Both the position numbers and the translations under genes were made by a program. The notes under the pieces are model-generated. The model did not search any database, was not told where the DNA came from, and worked only from the letters and a program-made list of their open reading frames with translations. DNA of 64,000 bases from Monoglobus pectinilyticus (GTDB taxonomy: Bacteria > Bacillota > Clostridia > Monoglobales > Monoglobaceae), in the NCBI RefSeq assembly GCF_002874775.1, contig NZ_CP020991.1:434001-498000 (forward strand), read 5' to 3'. Positions 40,216 to 49,920 of the stretch are shown here, piece after piece (the first letter of the stretch is position 1; the number at the start of each line of letters is the position of its first letter).

Positions 40216-42858
40216 TTATTTATTTTTCTCCTGATGTTTTTTCAGGATATCAGAAACATTTTTCATAACTTCCTCTGTTTTTTCCGGCTTCTTGCCGCCA
40301 GCCTGAGCACTGTCCGGCTTTCCGCCGCCTCCGCCGCCTAATTGTTTAGCAATTTCAGAAATCACCGCACCCGCATTAGCGCCCTTATCTATCGCTTCTT
40401 TTGAAGCCATAGAAATAAGATTAACTTTCTCGCCAATCTTGGAAGCAAGAACTACAAAAGCGTTAGGGATTTTATTCTTAATATTATCACCTATTTCACG
40501 CATTGTGTTCATATCAATATTATCGTCAAGAATTTTTGTTACTACCTTAACTCCGCCTATATCCTCAGTATTTCCCAAAATATCATCAACGCTGTTTTTA
40601 GCAAGCTTGCTCTTTAAGCTGTCTATCTCATGTCTTGCATCCTTAAGTTCCGCAACTATGCCTTCAGCCCTGTTAAGCAGATCTGACGGGTTAGTTTTCA
40701 AAACGCTGGAAACATCATCAATAAGCTTACTCTTCTCACGCATCTGAAGAATAACATTATAGCCTGTCACTCCTTCAATACGTCTGACGCCGGCTGAAAC
40801 TCCGGTTTCGCTTAGTATTTTCATTAGCCCGAGCTTTCCGGTATTTTCTACATGACAGCCGCCGCACAATTCAGTGCTGAAATCACCCATTTTTACCACA
40901 CGAACCCTGCTGCCATACTTCTCACTAAACAGCGCCATAGCCCCCATCGACTTAGCTGTGGCAACATCCTCCTCAAAACATTCAACAGGAATAGCTTCCA
41001 TTATCTTTTTATTAACTAACATTCCCACTTTTAGTATCTCATCCTCAGTCAAAGGCTGATAATGTGAAAAATCGAATCTAAACCTATATTCATCAACATA
41101 TGAGCCTGCCTGTGCGACATGTTTTCCCAGCACTTCTCTGAGCGCCGCCTGAACAAGATGAACAGCAGAGTGATTTCTCTTTATGGACTGCCGTCTCTCT
41201 TTATCTACAAGCGTAGTAACTTTATCACCAACTTTAACAACGCCGTTTTCTACCTTACATATATGAAGGAATTTTCCGTTACTCTTTTTGGTGTCAATAA
41301 CTTTAAGAGACGCGTCATCGCTTTCAATTATTCCGGTATCGCCGACCTGACCGCCGCTTTCAGCATAAAAAGTAGATCTATCCAAAACTAAAGTAACTTC
41401 TTCTCCTGCCTCGGCTTCTTCTACTCTTTCAGAACCCTTTGCGATTGCCAAAACATTTGAAGTGCCTTTCAGTTTCGCATACCCATCAAAAACAGTAGAG
41501 CCTTCGACATCTATAAATATATCATTTTCCCATGCCGCATCATCCATATTTCCGCGGGCAACTTTTGACTTTATCCTCTGTTCGTTGAGCAAATCATCAA
41601 ACAGTTTTGTTGCAACAACAAATCCATTTTCACCCATGATTTCTTTTGTTAAATCTATAGGGAATCCATAAGTATCATATAACTTAAACGCCTTTTCACC
41701 GTCAAGTTCCTTAGTTCCGCTCTGTTTCATCTCTTCCATATATTGATTGAGTATAAGTATTCCCTGGTCGATAGTCTCATCAAATCTTGCCTCCTCGCTC
41801 TTTATAACACTTTCTATATAAGCGAAGTTCTGGTCAAGTTCGGGATAAGCGGTCATAGACTCATCAGCAACAACACGAGCAAGTTTGTATAAAAACATTT
41901 CGTTTATACCCAACATTTTTCCATGACGGGCAGCGCGTCTCAGCAACCTGCGAAGAACGTAACCCCTGCCTTCATTGGACGGCAAAACTCCGTCAGCTGT
42001 CATAAACACAGTGCTTCTTATATGGTCGGTTATAACCCTTAAAGAAGTATCAATCTGATTGTCCTCACCATACTTAACACCGGCAATCTCGGCTGCTGCA
42101 TTAAGAACTTTTCTAATTGTGTCAACCTCAAAAATTGAAGTTGTCCCCTGCATAATACAAGCTATTCTCTCAAGTCCCATTCCGGTATCAATATTAGGGT
42201 GATCTAATTTATTATATGTTCCATTCTCGTCTTTATCAAACTGAGTAAACACCAAATTCCAGAACTCCACAAATCTGTCACAATCACAGCCTACTGCACA
42301 ATCAGGACTGCCGCAGCCATACTCTTCGCCCCTGTCATAATAAAGCTCTGAACATGGACCGCATGGACCTGTGCCGATTTCCCAGAAGTTGTCATCTTTA
42401 CCTAAATACACTATTCTATCTTTTGAAACGCCAACGTGGTTTGTCCAAATATCAGCAGCCTCGTAATCATCATTATAAACACTGACCCAAATCCTGTCTT
42501 TTGGCATTTCCAAAACTTCAGTAGCAAACTCCCACGCCCACTTTGTGGCGTCCATCTTAAAATAATCACCGAAAGAGAAGTTGCCCAGCATTTCGAAAAA
42601 TGTGCCGTGTCTCGCAGTTTGACCAACCTGTTCAATATCAGGAGTTCTGATACATTTTTGGCACGTGGTCACTCTTTTTGCCGGCGGAACTTCCTTACCG
42701 GTGAAATATGGTTTAAGCGGCGCCATACCGGCATTTATCAAAAGCAAACTTGAATCATTCTGCGGAACCAACGGAAATGACGGCAGCCTTAAATGACCCT
42801 TGCTTTCAAAAAAAGAAAGGAACTTTTCTCTAATTTCATTTAATCCTAATTTCTGCAT
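40216..42858 (-). CDS. alaS: Alanyl-tRNA synthetase
   Basis: 880 residues, full length. It charges and proofreads tRNA-Ala. Class II catalytic core at residues 1-240 (INAGMAPLKPYFTG; RHGTFFEMLGNFSFGDYFK), tRNA recognition domain (to about 460), the editing domain with HSAVHLVQAAL near 565 and the zinc motif CGGCH near 665, and the C-terminal oligomerisation domain (about 720-880) with the GGGGGGKPDSAQAGG glycine motif. AGAGG lies 7 nt before the ATG. The frame is intact. The gap to the upstream gene is only 51 nt, so there is no T-box leader. Confidence 0.98.
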   Translation of the reverse strand: MQKLGLNEIREKFLSFFESKGHLRLPSFPLVPQNDSSLLLINAGMAPLKPYFTGKEVPPAKRVTTCQKCIRTPDIEQVGQTARHGTFFEMLGNFSFGDYFKMDATKWAWEFATEVLEMPKDRIWVSVYNDDYEAADIWTNHVGVSKDRIVYLGKDDNFWEIGTGPCGPCSELYYDRGEEYGCGSPDCAVGCDCDRFVEFWNLVFTQFDKDENGTYNKLDHPNIDTGMGLERIACIMQGTTSIFEVDTIRKVLNAAAEIAGVKYGEDNQIDTSLRVITDHIRSTVFMTADGVLPSNEGRGYVLRRLLRRAARHGKMLGINEMFLYKLARVVADESMTAYPELDQNFAYIESVIKSEEARFDETIDQGILILNQYMEEMKQSGTKELDGEKAFKLYDTYGFPIDLTKEIMGENGFVVATKLFDDLLNEQRIKSKVARGNMDDAAWENDIFIDVEGSTVFDGYAKLKGTSNVLAIAKGSERVEEAEAGEEVTLVLDRSTFYAESGGQVGDTGIIESDDASLKVIDTKKSNGKFLHICKVENGVVKVGDKVTTLVDKERRQSIKRNHSAVHLVQAALREVLGKHVAQAGSYVDEYRFRFDFSHYQPLTEDEILKVGMLVNKKIMEAIPVECFEEDVATAKSMGAMALFSEKYGSRVRVVKMGDFSTELCGGCHVENTGKLGLMKILSETGVSAGVRRIEGVTGYNVILQMREKSKLIDDVSSVLKTNPSDLLNRAEGIVAELKDARHEIDSLKSKLAKNSVDDILGNTEDIGGVKVVTKILDDNIDMNTMREIGDNIKNKIPNAFVVLASKIGEKVNLISMASKEAIDKGANAGAVISEIAKQLGGGGGGKPDSAQAGGKKPEKTEEVMKNVSDILKKHQEKNK

Positions 42859-42909
42859 CTCAATACCTCTTTATTAATTTTATTTCATTAACTATATATT
42901 ATATCAATA

Positions 42910-43437
42910 TTATTTATTCTCGTCAATAGTTTTACATAGATACTTATATATTTGCTCAGCATGGTCTTTCAAAATACTTTTTGCTTTATTTGCTTCTGAA
43001 CGGTGCCCAACATCAATTTTTAACTCTAAAATCGGAGTTCCAGCGTCCAAAATTGTCATAGACGCCATATATCTGTTTCTCGAAACAGGCAATATATCAG
43101 TTAATATAGCGTTAGGATTTGTCTTTTCATCAAATCCTTCCTTATCAGCCAGACTTTTAATGTTTTCTCTTATGCTGAGCGGAACCCTTTCATAAAAAAA
43201 CTCGTTGGCTGATTCGCCTTTTTGGGTTAGTTTGACGCATTCTTCATTTCGATAATAAAGTCTTTCAATAAACTCGTCTTCAATAAGCTCGCTCAACAGG
43301 ATCGTTAAATCAAAATAGCTCATAACCTCTTCATCCCAGGTAAGCAATTCAGCAAATCTTTCAATTGAAAGCGGATATTTATATACATTGAGAGTATATA
43401 AAATCGCAAACTTCATCTCATCATTTTCCAAAAACAT
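42910..43437 (-). CDS. DUF4364 family protein
   Basis: 175 residues matching DUF4364, a Clostridia family with a winged-helix-like N-terminus (KFAILYTLNVYKYPLSIERFAELL, LLSELIEDEFIERL, VKLTQKG) and an alpha/beta C-terminal part. It could bind DNA, but no target is known. GAGAGG lies 5 nt before the ATG. It sits between degV (17 nt) and alaS (51 nt) in the same operon. Confidence 0.85.
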   Translation of the reverse strand: MFLENDEMKFAILYTLNVYKYPLSIERFAELLTWDEEVMSYFDLTILLSELIEDEFIERLYYRNEECVKLTQKGESANEFFYERVPLSIRENIKSLADKEGFDEKTNPNAILTDILPVSRNRYMASMTILDAGTPILELKIDVGHRSEANKAKSILKDHAEQIYKYLCKTIDENK

Positions 43438-43454
43438 ATTTACCTCTCCAAAAC

Positions 43455-44324
43455 TTATTTTTCATATTCAGTATATGGCTTTTTATGTTTAAAATAAATT
43501 CCAACGAGTCCCAAACCGGCATGAGCCGTAATAACCGGACCAACTTTACTATATATAAAACCTTTTGGGTTCACCTTATCCCTGAGCATCTTTTCCAAAA
43601 TCTCAACTTTTTCAGGCGCGTCAGTATCAAGAATTATAATTTCATTTTCTTCCGGGTTTTCCATTCTTTCCTCTGCATATCCAACTAAAACAGACATCGC
43701 CTTTTTAAGCCCTCTAACTTTTTTATACGCCTCAACAAGTCCATCGTTTATCATAAGAATTGGTTTTATATCGAGCAGCGAACTTATCGCCATAGTGGTT
43801 GCCTTGATTCTTCCGCCCTTTTTTAAAAACGTTAAGTCATCTACAATAAAGTAAGCCGTGTTACGCTTAAACGATTCATTAAGAAAATCTATAACCTCGC
43901 TTAGCGAGGCGCCTTTCTCCGCTAGTTTTGCAGCTTCAATAACAGGGTATCCTATAGCCATAGCGAACATACCGGAATCAATAACAGTAATGTCAAACCC
44001 CTCTTCTTTTTTAAGCTGCTCTGCAACCATATTAGCTGTATTATTTATTCCGCTTCCTCTGGCAGATATAGAAACATATATAATTTGATGTTCCTTTCCA
44101 ATACGTCTGAAAGCAGTTTCAACATCATATGGTGACATCTGACTGGTTGAAGGTATTTCATCACAGGCTTTTACCTTATCATAAAACTCTTTGATATCCA
44201 TATCTTTATCTGCAACTATACCCTCGCCGTCCATATTAACCATAAACGGCAAAACTTCTATACCGTAGTGCTCCGCAGTTTCTTTTTCAATATCGGCGGC
44301 ACGGTCAACCATAAATTTAATCAT
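43455..44324 (-). CDS. DegV family fatty-acid-binding protein
   Basis: 289 residues, standard DegV. DegV proteins bind a fatty acid and, as FakB subunits, present it to the FakA kinase for acyl-phosphate formation. Family signatures: IPSTSQMSPYDV near residue 58, VSISARGSGINNTA, and LTFLKKGGRIKATTM near 165, and the PVITAHAGLGLVGI end that closes the pocket. AAGGAG precedes the ATG. FakA is not in this window; a DegV paralogue with another role is possible. Confidence 0.9.
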   Translation of the reverse strand: MIKFMVDRAADIEKETAEHYGIEVLPFMVNMDGEGIVADKDMDIKEFYDKVKACDEIPSTSQMSPYDVETAFRRIGKEHQIIYVSISARGSGINNTANMVAEQLKKEEGFDITVIDSGMFAMAIGYPVIEAAKLAEKGASLSEVIDFLNESFKRNTAYFIVDDLTFLKKGGRIKATTMAISSLLDIKPILMINDGLVEAYKKVRGLKKAMSVLVGYAEERMENPEENEIIILDTDAPEKVEILEKMLRDKVNPKGFIYSKVGPVITAHAGLGLVGIYFKHKKPYTEYEK

Positions 44325-44340
44325 AACTTTCTCCTTATTT

Positions 44341-44847
44341 CTAATATTGAGTTAAATGACCCTGACCCTGCAATCCTTCAAAATCAAACTGACGCAGAAC
44401 TTCATATGCTATAATCGCAACAGAATTTGACAGATTTAAAGAACGCATGTTTTCCAGCATAGGTATTCTTATGCAATCGCCATAATTATCATGCAGCAGC
44501 TTTTCCGGCAATCCTTTTGTCTCTTTGCCGAACACAAGGAATATTTCTTCTCCATTGCTGCTCTCAGCTTTATAATCTATATCTGAATACACATTTTCAG
44601 ACTTTGTTGAGCAATAAAAAAATCTGCCGTCAGGATATTTTTTTCTCACTTCATCAAAGCTTTGATACTCATGCAAGTCAAGGTCTGACCAATAATCAAG
44701 CCCTGCTCTCCTAACCTGCTTTTCACTGATATCGAATCCTAAAGGATGAACCAAATGAAGCGCCGCTCCGATAACACTGCATGTCCTGGAAATATTACCG
44801 GTATTTGACGGTATTTCAGGTTCAACAAGAACTATATTTAACTTCAA
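44341..44847 (-). CDS. trmL: tRNA (cytidine/uridine-34-2'-O)-methyltransferase
   Basis: 168 residues of the SPOUT (SpoU) class, TrmL type, with the trefoil knot. It methylates the ribose at wobble position 34 of tRNA-Leu using S-adenosylmethionine. Motifs: VEPEIPSNTGNISRTC (residues 8-23), LVHPLGFDI, FLVFGKETKGLPE near residue 103, and IPMLENMRSLNLSNSVAI at the end. The start is TTG, 4 nt after the upstream stop, with AGGAG about 10 nt upstream inside the upstream gene. Confidence 0.92.
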   Translation of the reverse strand: MKLNIVLVEPEIPSNTGNISRTCSVIGAALHLVHPLGFDISEKQVRRAGLDYWSDLDLHEYQSFDEVRKKYPDGRFFYCSTKSENVYSDIDYKAESSNGEEIFLVFGKETKGLPEKLLHDNYGDCIRIPMLENMRSLNLSNSVAIIAYEVLRQFDFEGLQGQGHLTQY

Positions 44848-44851
44848 TGTT

Positions 44852-45217
44852 TCACATCTCCTCTATTTCTTTCTGCTTCTTTTTTGGCAGACTTTTCAAT
44901 ATTGTGTCATACGAACTGTCTATCATTTCCATAACCAACTGTTCAGTTACAGCATCAATTTTATTCAACAGCAATGAATTCCAATGCACCTTATTCATAT
45001 AGTAACCCGGGATTATAATTCCGCTGTATATGCGTCTTAATGTTTCTCCGTATTCAGGCGGAAGTTTCAAGGTGAATACCGGTTCCCCTTTCATTTCCCC
45101 CAGCATAGCATACATTTTATCTCCAATCTGGAAACGGACAGCATCCCATTCTTCTTTATAATCTTTTGCTGTCCCGTTCTTTGAAAGGCAATATTCTTCA
45201 ATCCAATTAAAATCCAT
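44852..45217 (-). CDS. MmcQ/YjbR family protein
   Basis: 121 residues from ATG at 45217, which has GGGAGG 7 nt upstream; a start 14 codons earlier was rejected. The YjbR fold (double-wing type) is seen from YKEEWDAVRFQIGDKMYAMLG, LKLPPEYGETLRRIY and GYYMNKVHWNSLLL. The family is called DNA-binding from its structure but no function is proven. It sits between comM and trmL in the operon, 4 nt from trmL. Confidence 0.88.
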   Translation of the reverse strand: MDFNWIEEYCLSKNGTAKDYKEEWDAVRFQIGDKMYAMLGEMKGEPVFTLKLPPEYGETLRRIYSGIIIPGYYMNKVHWNSLLLNKIDAVTEQLVMEMIDSSYDTILKSLPKKKQKEIEEM

Positions 45218-45249
45218 ATATACACCTCCCGGTGAATTCAAAAATAAAC

Positions 45250-46782
45250 TTATGCCCAAAACTTCCTGTCTAAGGAACGGTATTGAATTGCTTCAGCTAT
45301 ATGTTTCGGTTCAATATCACGGCTTTCATCAATATCTGCAATTGTCCGCGCCACCTTTAAAATTCTGTTATGCGCTCTTGCGCTCAAACCCAAACTTTCA
45401 AAAGCATTTTTTAGCAGACCGTTTGCTTCCTCTCCCAAAACACAATATTTCTCAATCAATCCAGGAGTAAGCTGACTATTAGAATAAATTCCCGTGCCGT
45501 TATATCTCTCAAGCTGAATTTTTCTTGCCTTATTCACGCGCTTTTTTATTGAGGCAGATGGTTCAGGCTTATCCTTATTTTCTAAATCCTTATAGTCCAC
45601 AGCCGGAACCTCAATATGCAAATCAATTCTATCCAAAAGCGGTCCGCTCACCTTATTCAGATACGCATTTATCTTTTTTGACGTACAAGTACAGTCGTGT
45701 TTTTTATCTCCATAAAATCCACAAGGACACGGGTTCATAGAAGCAACCATCATAACATTGCATGGATACGAATACGTCCCATGCACTCTGGTTATAGTCA
45801 CCATTCCGTCCTCAAGCGGCTGGCGCATAACTTCAAGAGCGTCTTTCTTAAACTCAGGCAATTCATCTAAAAATAAAACCCCATTGTGCGACAAACTTAT
45901 TTCACCCGGTTTTGGATTTGTACCTCCGCCGGAAAGCCCAACAGCTGAAATCGTATGATGCGGACTTCTAAACGGTCTGTTTAGAATCATAGGCATATCT
46001 TTTGGCAAAATTCCTGCTATACTATGTATTTTTGTAGCTTCCAGCGCCTCGTCAAACGTCATATCCGGAAGAATTGACGGAAGCCTTTGGGCAAGCATAG
46101 TCTTTCCTGAACCCGGAGGACCAATCAACAGTAAATTATGTCCTCCTGCCGCTGCTACTTCCAGCGCTCGTTTTACGTTTTCCTGCCCTTTAACTTCTGA
46201 AAAATCCAAAGCACACCGTGCTGCCTGAGAAAACATCTCATTCACATCTACAGAAACCGGTTTTAAAACTTCATTACCGACAAGATGGTCAATAAGTTCC
46301 TGTAAATTCTTAACTCCATAAATTTCCGCTCCTTCGACTACGGCAGCTTCTTCCGCATTCTCAAACGGAACAAATATCTTTTTTATACCGGACTGATAAG
46401 CCTTAATAACCATAGGCAAAACCCCAGTTATACGCCGAACACTGCCGTCAAGAGATAATTCTCCCATAAAAGCACACAAATCAGATTCATCAATAAATAA
46501 CTGCTCGGACGCTGTTAACAGCCCGATTGCTATAGGAAGGTCAAGATATGCCCCTTCCTTTTTCACATCAGCCGGAGCCAGGTTTATAACAATCCTCTTT
46601 CCGGGAATCACAAACCCAAAACTGCCTAACGCACTTCTTATACGCTCCTTAGATTCACGAACAGAAGTATCAGGCAGACCGACTATTTCCCAAGACGGAA
46701 AACCGCCGCTTACATTAGTTTCAACACTTATAATATAGCCGTCTATCCCTCGAAGACCACAGCTGTTTATTTTTGTTATCAA
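45250..46782 (-). CDS. comM: YifB/ComM family Mg-chelatase-like AAA+ ATPase
   Basis: 510 residues from a TTG at 46782, chosen because AAGGCGGTG lies 6 nt upstream and relatives begin about 11 residues before GIDGY; a GTG at 46791 and a TTG at 46815 are possible. N-terminal Lon-like domain (to about 175: GLPDTSVRESKERIR), AAA+ core with Walker A LIGPPGSGKTMLA, Walker B GVLFLDELPEF, the CPCGFYGDKKHDCTCT Cys motif and a C-terminal Mg-chelatase domain with SARAHNRILKVARTIAD. In Gram-negatives ComM is a branch-migration helicase in natural transformation; the role in Clostridia is less clear. Confidence 0.92.
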   Translation of the reverse strand: MITKINSCGLRGIDGYIISVETNVSGGFPSWEIVGLPDTSVRESKERIRSALGSFGFVIPGKRIVINLAPADVKKEGAYLDLPIAIGLLTASEQLFIDESDLCAFMGELSLDGSVRRITGVLPMVIKAYQSGIKKIFVPFENAEEAAVVEGAEIYGVKNLQELIDHLVGNEVLKPVSVDVNEMFSQAARCALDFSEVKGQENVKRALEVAAAGGHNLLLIGPPGSGKTMLAQRLPSILPDMTFDEALEATKIHSIAGILPKDMPMILNRPFRSPHHTISAVGLSGGGTNPKPGEISLSHNGVLFLDELPEFKKDALEVMRQPLEDGMVTITRVHGTYSYPCNVMMVASMNPCPCGFYGDKKHDCTCTSKKINAYLNKVSGPLLDRIDLHIEVPAVDYKDLENKDKPEPSASIKKRVNKARKIQLERYNGTGIYSNSQLTPGLIEKYCVLGEEANGLLKNAFESLGLSARAHNRILKVARTIADIDESRDIEPKHIAEAIQYRSLDRKFWA

Positions 46783-46824
46783 AAACCGCACCGCCTTTTT
46801 ATAATAACTCCGCAATACTTAAAA

Positions 46825-47739
46825 TTATATCTCAACATACCTCTTATCATAGTCAACCCTGGAAAAATATGTTGAAAGCACCGGCTCAAACAAAACACCT
46901 TCTCTAACCTTAATTTCAGGATGTTTTATTGTTTCCTGTATAGCTTTATATACAAAACCTGCCGCTATATTGGCGGCTTCAGTAATATCACTGCCTTTGA
47001 GCAATGCTCCGGTCAAAACAGATGTATATACGTCTCCTGTGCCATGAAAAGGCCTGTTTACAAATCCGCAGTCAACCTTATAATACTTATCGTTTTCACT
47101 GTCATACACTGCAACGCACATAGAATTTTCCGAATCCATAACGCTGGTTATAACCACATCTTTAGCGCCAAGCTCAGCCAAACGTTTTAGATAGCTCTTT
47201 ATTTTTGCATTATTTACCGGACCATCGGGATATGTTTCCCCAATAAGCAGACACGCTTCGGTAACATTGGGAGTAATTATATCGGCTATGCTGCATAAAT
47301 CCTGCATCCCTGCGAGCATTCCGTTTACCTTTTCTGAATAAAAATCCTCTTTAACAAGATTATTATCCCCCATAACAGGGTCAACCACAATCAAAGCACC
47401 GTCTTCTTTTGATTTTATCATAAAGTCCTTCAAAATATCCAGCTGTCTCGGGCTTCCCATGTAACCACTGTAAACAGCGTCAAATTTTATACCTAAGTTA
47501 TACCAATGGTCAATAACAGCCTGCATTTGGTCAGTAAGATCACAAAACGTATAGTCGGTAAACTCATATGTATGCGTGGATAAAACTGCTGTCGGAAGAG
47601 GACAGACCTCTATTCCCATAGCGGACATTATAGGTATCACCTCAGTTAAAGAAACCTTTCCAAAACCGGATAAGTCATGAACAGCACACGCCCTCGGTAT
47701 TATATTTTTTCTCTCTGTATCTTTTATATCTTTTTTCAT
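46825..47739 (-). CDS. Pyridoxal / pyridoxamine kinase, PdxY/PdxK type
   Basis: 304 residues from an ATG at 47739 with GGTGA 6 nt upstream. A ribokinase-fold enzyme that phosphorylates B6 vitamers for PLP salvage. Motifs: ACAVHDLSGFGKVSL at the start, PTAVLSTHTY near residue 50, VVDPVMGDNN near 140, and the anion-hole segment RPFHGTGDVYTSVLTGALL near 228. It is between the pseudouridine synthase and comM. The relation to PdxK versus PdxY cannot be settled here. Confidence 0.9.
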   Translation of the reverse strand: MKKDIKDTERKNIIPRACAVHDLSGFGKVSLTEVIPIMSAMGIEVCPLPTAVLSTHTYEFTDYTFCDLTDQMQAVIDHWYNLGIKFDAVYSGYMGSPRQLDILKDFMIKSKEDGALIVVDPVMGDNNLVKEDFYSEKVNGMLAGMQDLCSIADIITPNVTEACLLIGETYPDGPVNNAKIKSYLKRLAELGAKDVVITSVMDSENSMCVAVYDSENDKYYKVDCGFVNRPFHGTGDVYTSVLTGALLKGSDITEAANIAAGFVYKAIQETIKHPEIKVREGVLFEPVLSTYFSRVDYDKRYVEI

Positions 47740-47759
47740 CAAATTTCACCAATCCATTT

Positions 47760-48464
47760 TTAAACTTGAAGCAGTTTTAACTCTTCATCAGTTAACTCAC
47801 GAATTTCACCCGGAGCCAGTTTATCATCTAAAGTAAGCTTATTCATTTCCACTCTTTTAAGCTCAAGAACCCTTCGGCCAATAGCTCCGAACATTCGTTT
47901 AACCTGATGATATTTTCCCTCATAAATAGTAATATAAAACGCCTCATTTTCGACGTCAAATGTGACTATTGCCGGCTTGCATTTATATCCGTCTTCCAAA
48001 ATTATACCATTTCTGATTCTTTCTAACTCATCATCCTTTGGAACTGCGTCCAATTTAGCGCGATATTTTTTTGAAATATGATTTTTAGGACTGAGAAGTT
48101 TGTGAGACAGTTCTCCGTCGTTTGTTAATATACAAAGACCCTCAGTATCAATATCAAGTCTGCCAACCGGAAAAAGTTCAAAACGCAAAAAATTTTCAGG
48201 CACAAGGTCTATTACTGTCGGATTATCTCTGTCAACAGTAGCTGACACATATCCTTTGGGTTTATTAAGCATTAAGTAAACAAATTTTTTGTATTTCTGA
48301 AGTTTACCATCAAAATACACTTCGGATTTTTCAGGGTCTATACTGAGCTCAGGTCTCGGATTATCAGTACCTATGACCTCAACTCTGCCATTTTTTATAA
48401 ACTTTTTAACGTCTGTTCTTGAACCGAGTCCCATAGCTGATGACAGAAATTTATCAAGTCTCAT
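47760..48464 (-). CDS. rRNA small-subunit-type pseudouridine synthase (RsuA family)
   Basis: 234 residues. An S4 RNA-binding domain (1-60, MRLDKFLSSAMGLGSRTDVKKFIKNGRV) is followed by the RsuA/RluB-type pseudouridine synthase core: LMLNKPKGYVSAT, the catalytic GRLDIDTEGLCILTNDGEL near residue 103, and YEGKYHQVKRMFGAIG. The enzyme turns a uridine in rRNA into pseudouridine; RsuA acts on U516 of 16S in E. coli, but the exact site here is inferred. GAGGG precedes the ATG. It is the first gene of the operon and diverges from the DUF4830 gene. Confidence 0.92.
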   Translation of the reverse strand: MRLDKFLSSAMGLGSRTDVKKFIKNGRVEVIGTDNPRPELSIDPEKSEVYFDGKLQKYKKFVYLMLNKPKGYVSATVDRDNPTVIDLVPENFLRFELFPVGRLDIDTEGLCILTNDGELSHKLLSPKNHISKKYRAKLDAVPKDDELERIRNGIILEDGYKCKPAIVTFDVENEAFYITIYEGKYHQVKRMFGAIGRRVLELKRVEMNKLTLDDKLAPGEIRELTDEELKLLQV

Positions 48465-48564
48465 TCTCTACCCTCTTTTTATTATTAAAATATATAAAAA
48501 TTTCATAATTCTCAAAAACATTAATATAATGTAAAGACCAACAAAACAATATCAGGAGGCAGTT

Positions 48565-49005
48565 ATGAAAAAGCAGCTCAAAAAATACAAATATAAAATA
48601 ATTTTTATACTGGCCGCTATAATCGTAATAACAGTGGTTTTCGCACTGTTTTCGGTTGACAATATAACTAACTCCAAAAATATTGAATACATAAGCTCTT
48701 TCGGCTGGGTAACAGAAACTTCTCCAAAAGATATATCACATCTCACCATACCGGAAGAATTGAACGCGCTGTACAAAACATACTCAGATACTGCGTCTGT
48801 TGACGGCAGCAGTCTCTCGGAATACTGCGGAAAAAATGTTACCCGTTATTCATATAGGGTATTAAATCACAAGCTCTCCAGCACCGGAAGAATACGCGCT
48901 GATGTTTTTGTGTATAAATCTCAAATAATTGCTGCGGATATAACAGACCTATCCAAAAACGGAAAGACTATTTCTATATCCGACACCACAGACTTAAACA
49001 AATAG
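48565..49005 (+). CDS. DUF4830 family membrane-anchored protein
   Basis: 146 residues: a basic N-terminus, one membrane helix (about 11-31, IIFILAAIIVITVVFALFSV), then an outer domain matching DUF4830 (YISSFGWVTETSPKDISHLTIPEEL; YCGKNVTRYSYRVLNH; RADVFVYKSQIIAADI). The function is unknown. AGGAGG lies 5 nt before the ATG. It is divergent from the RsuA-type gene and stands alone. Confidence 0.85.
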   Translation: MKKQLKKYKYKIIFILAAIIVITVVFALFSVDNITNSKNIEYISSFGWVTETSPKDISHLTIPEELNALYKTYSDTASVDGSSLSEYCGKNVTRYSYRVLNHKLSSTGRIRADVFVYKSQIIAADITDLSKNGKTISISDTTDLNK

Positions 49006-49338
49006 CAATAGTACTAAAAATACCCAACATAGATAATATTATATCATAACTAAACTTCACATGCAAGAAAAAGGCTGATTATTTTCAGTTTATAACAAAA
49101 TAAAGTATTCGGCTATCTGTGATATAGTAGATTCCAATTAATTTTTCCATATTATAAAATTCAGCATATAAATTTTATTAATGCTAACCGTCTTAAATAA
49201 CAAATTCATAAAAAATTTTTAAAATATTTACAATTTACTATTGCTATTTGTCTAATTATATTATATAATATCTACATAAGAAGTATTAATATAAAATATT
49301 TCTTAGTTTATATTACACAATTGACTGGAGGTAGTATT
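49006..49338. other. Gap before hpf holding its promoter
   Basis: AT-rich, with no gene. A promoter at 49241-49269 lies at its right end, leaving a leader of about 65 nt with the GGAGG of hpf. Between 49006 and 49240 I see no strong terminator or structured RNA. Confidence 0.6.
49241..49269 (+). promoter_or_regulatory. Promoter of hpf
   Basis: TTGCTA (49241-49246), 17-nt spacer, TATAAT (49264-49269), 70 nt upstream of the start codon. Confidence 0.7.
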
Positions 49339-49878
49339 ATGACTTACAACATTATTACTAAAAAATTTAATCTAGCGGATTCCAGCAAAGAAAAAATTTT
49401 GGATAAGGTTAGAAAGCTGGACAAGTTTTTTGACGATGACTCAAATGAATGCAAAATTATTGTTTCAGAAATAAGAGACGATATAGCTGTTGAAATTACA
49501 TTCAAATATAAAGGCTTCTTAATTCGAGCTGAGGATCAAAACCATGATATGCTCACTGCTGTAGACAACTGCCTGGCAGCAATAGACCGCCAAATCAGAA
49601 AAAATAAAACAAAGCTTTCAAAACGCCTGCGTGACAGCGGATTTGACGATTATATCGCTCTTGAAGGTCAGCCTGAAAAGGTTGAAGAAGAAACTGAATT
49701 CAAAATTATAAAGAGAAAGAGTTTTTCTGCAAAACCAATGATGGTTGAAGAAGCTATTCTTCAGATGAATATGCTCGGCCACACATTCTTTATCTTTACA
49801 AATCCGGATACTATGTCTCCGAATATTGTGTATAAAAGAAAAGACGGAAACTATGCTCTAATAGAAATGGATGAATAA
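49339..49878 (+). CDS. hpf: Ribosome hibernation promoting factor, long form
   Basis: 179 residues from an ATG with GGAGG 7 nt upstream; a TTG start six codons earlier was rejected. The N-terminal domain (1-105) binds the 30S decoding site; the C-terminal domain (125-179: SAKPMMVEEAILQMNMLGHTFFIF, PNIVYKRKDGNYALIE) pairs two ribosomes into inactive 100S dimers in stationary phase. Both domains are present, so this is the long HPF of Firmicutes. It is a single-gene unit with its own promoter and terminator. Confidence 0.95.
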   Translation: MTYNIITKKFNLADSSKEKILDKVRKLDKFFDDDSNECKIIVSEIRDDIAVEITFKYKGFLIRAEDQNHDMLTAVDNCLAAIDRQIRKNKTKLSKRLRDSGFDDYIALEGQPEKVEEETEFKIIKRKSFSAKPMMVEEAILQMNMLGHTFFIFTNPDTMSPNIVYKRKDGNYALIEMDE

Positions 49879-49888
49879 TCATCATATA

Positions 49889-49920
49889 ATTGCCCGGTCT
49901 TGATTCAAAGACCGGGCAAT
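49889..49920 (+). terminator. Terminator of hpf
   Basis: Perfect 13-bp stem ATTGCCCGGTCTT / AAGACCGGGCAAT, 6-nt loop, then TATTTT, 11 nt after the stop. Confidence 0.95.

Noticed and set aside
42859-42909. T-box leader before alaS, thrS or trpS
   Set aside because: The gaps are about 50 nt or less or within operons; no specifier stem or T-box sequence was seen.
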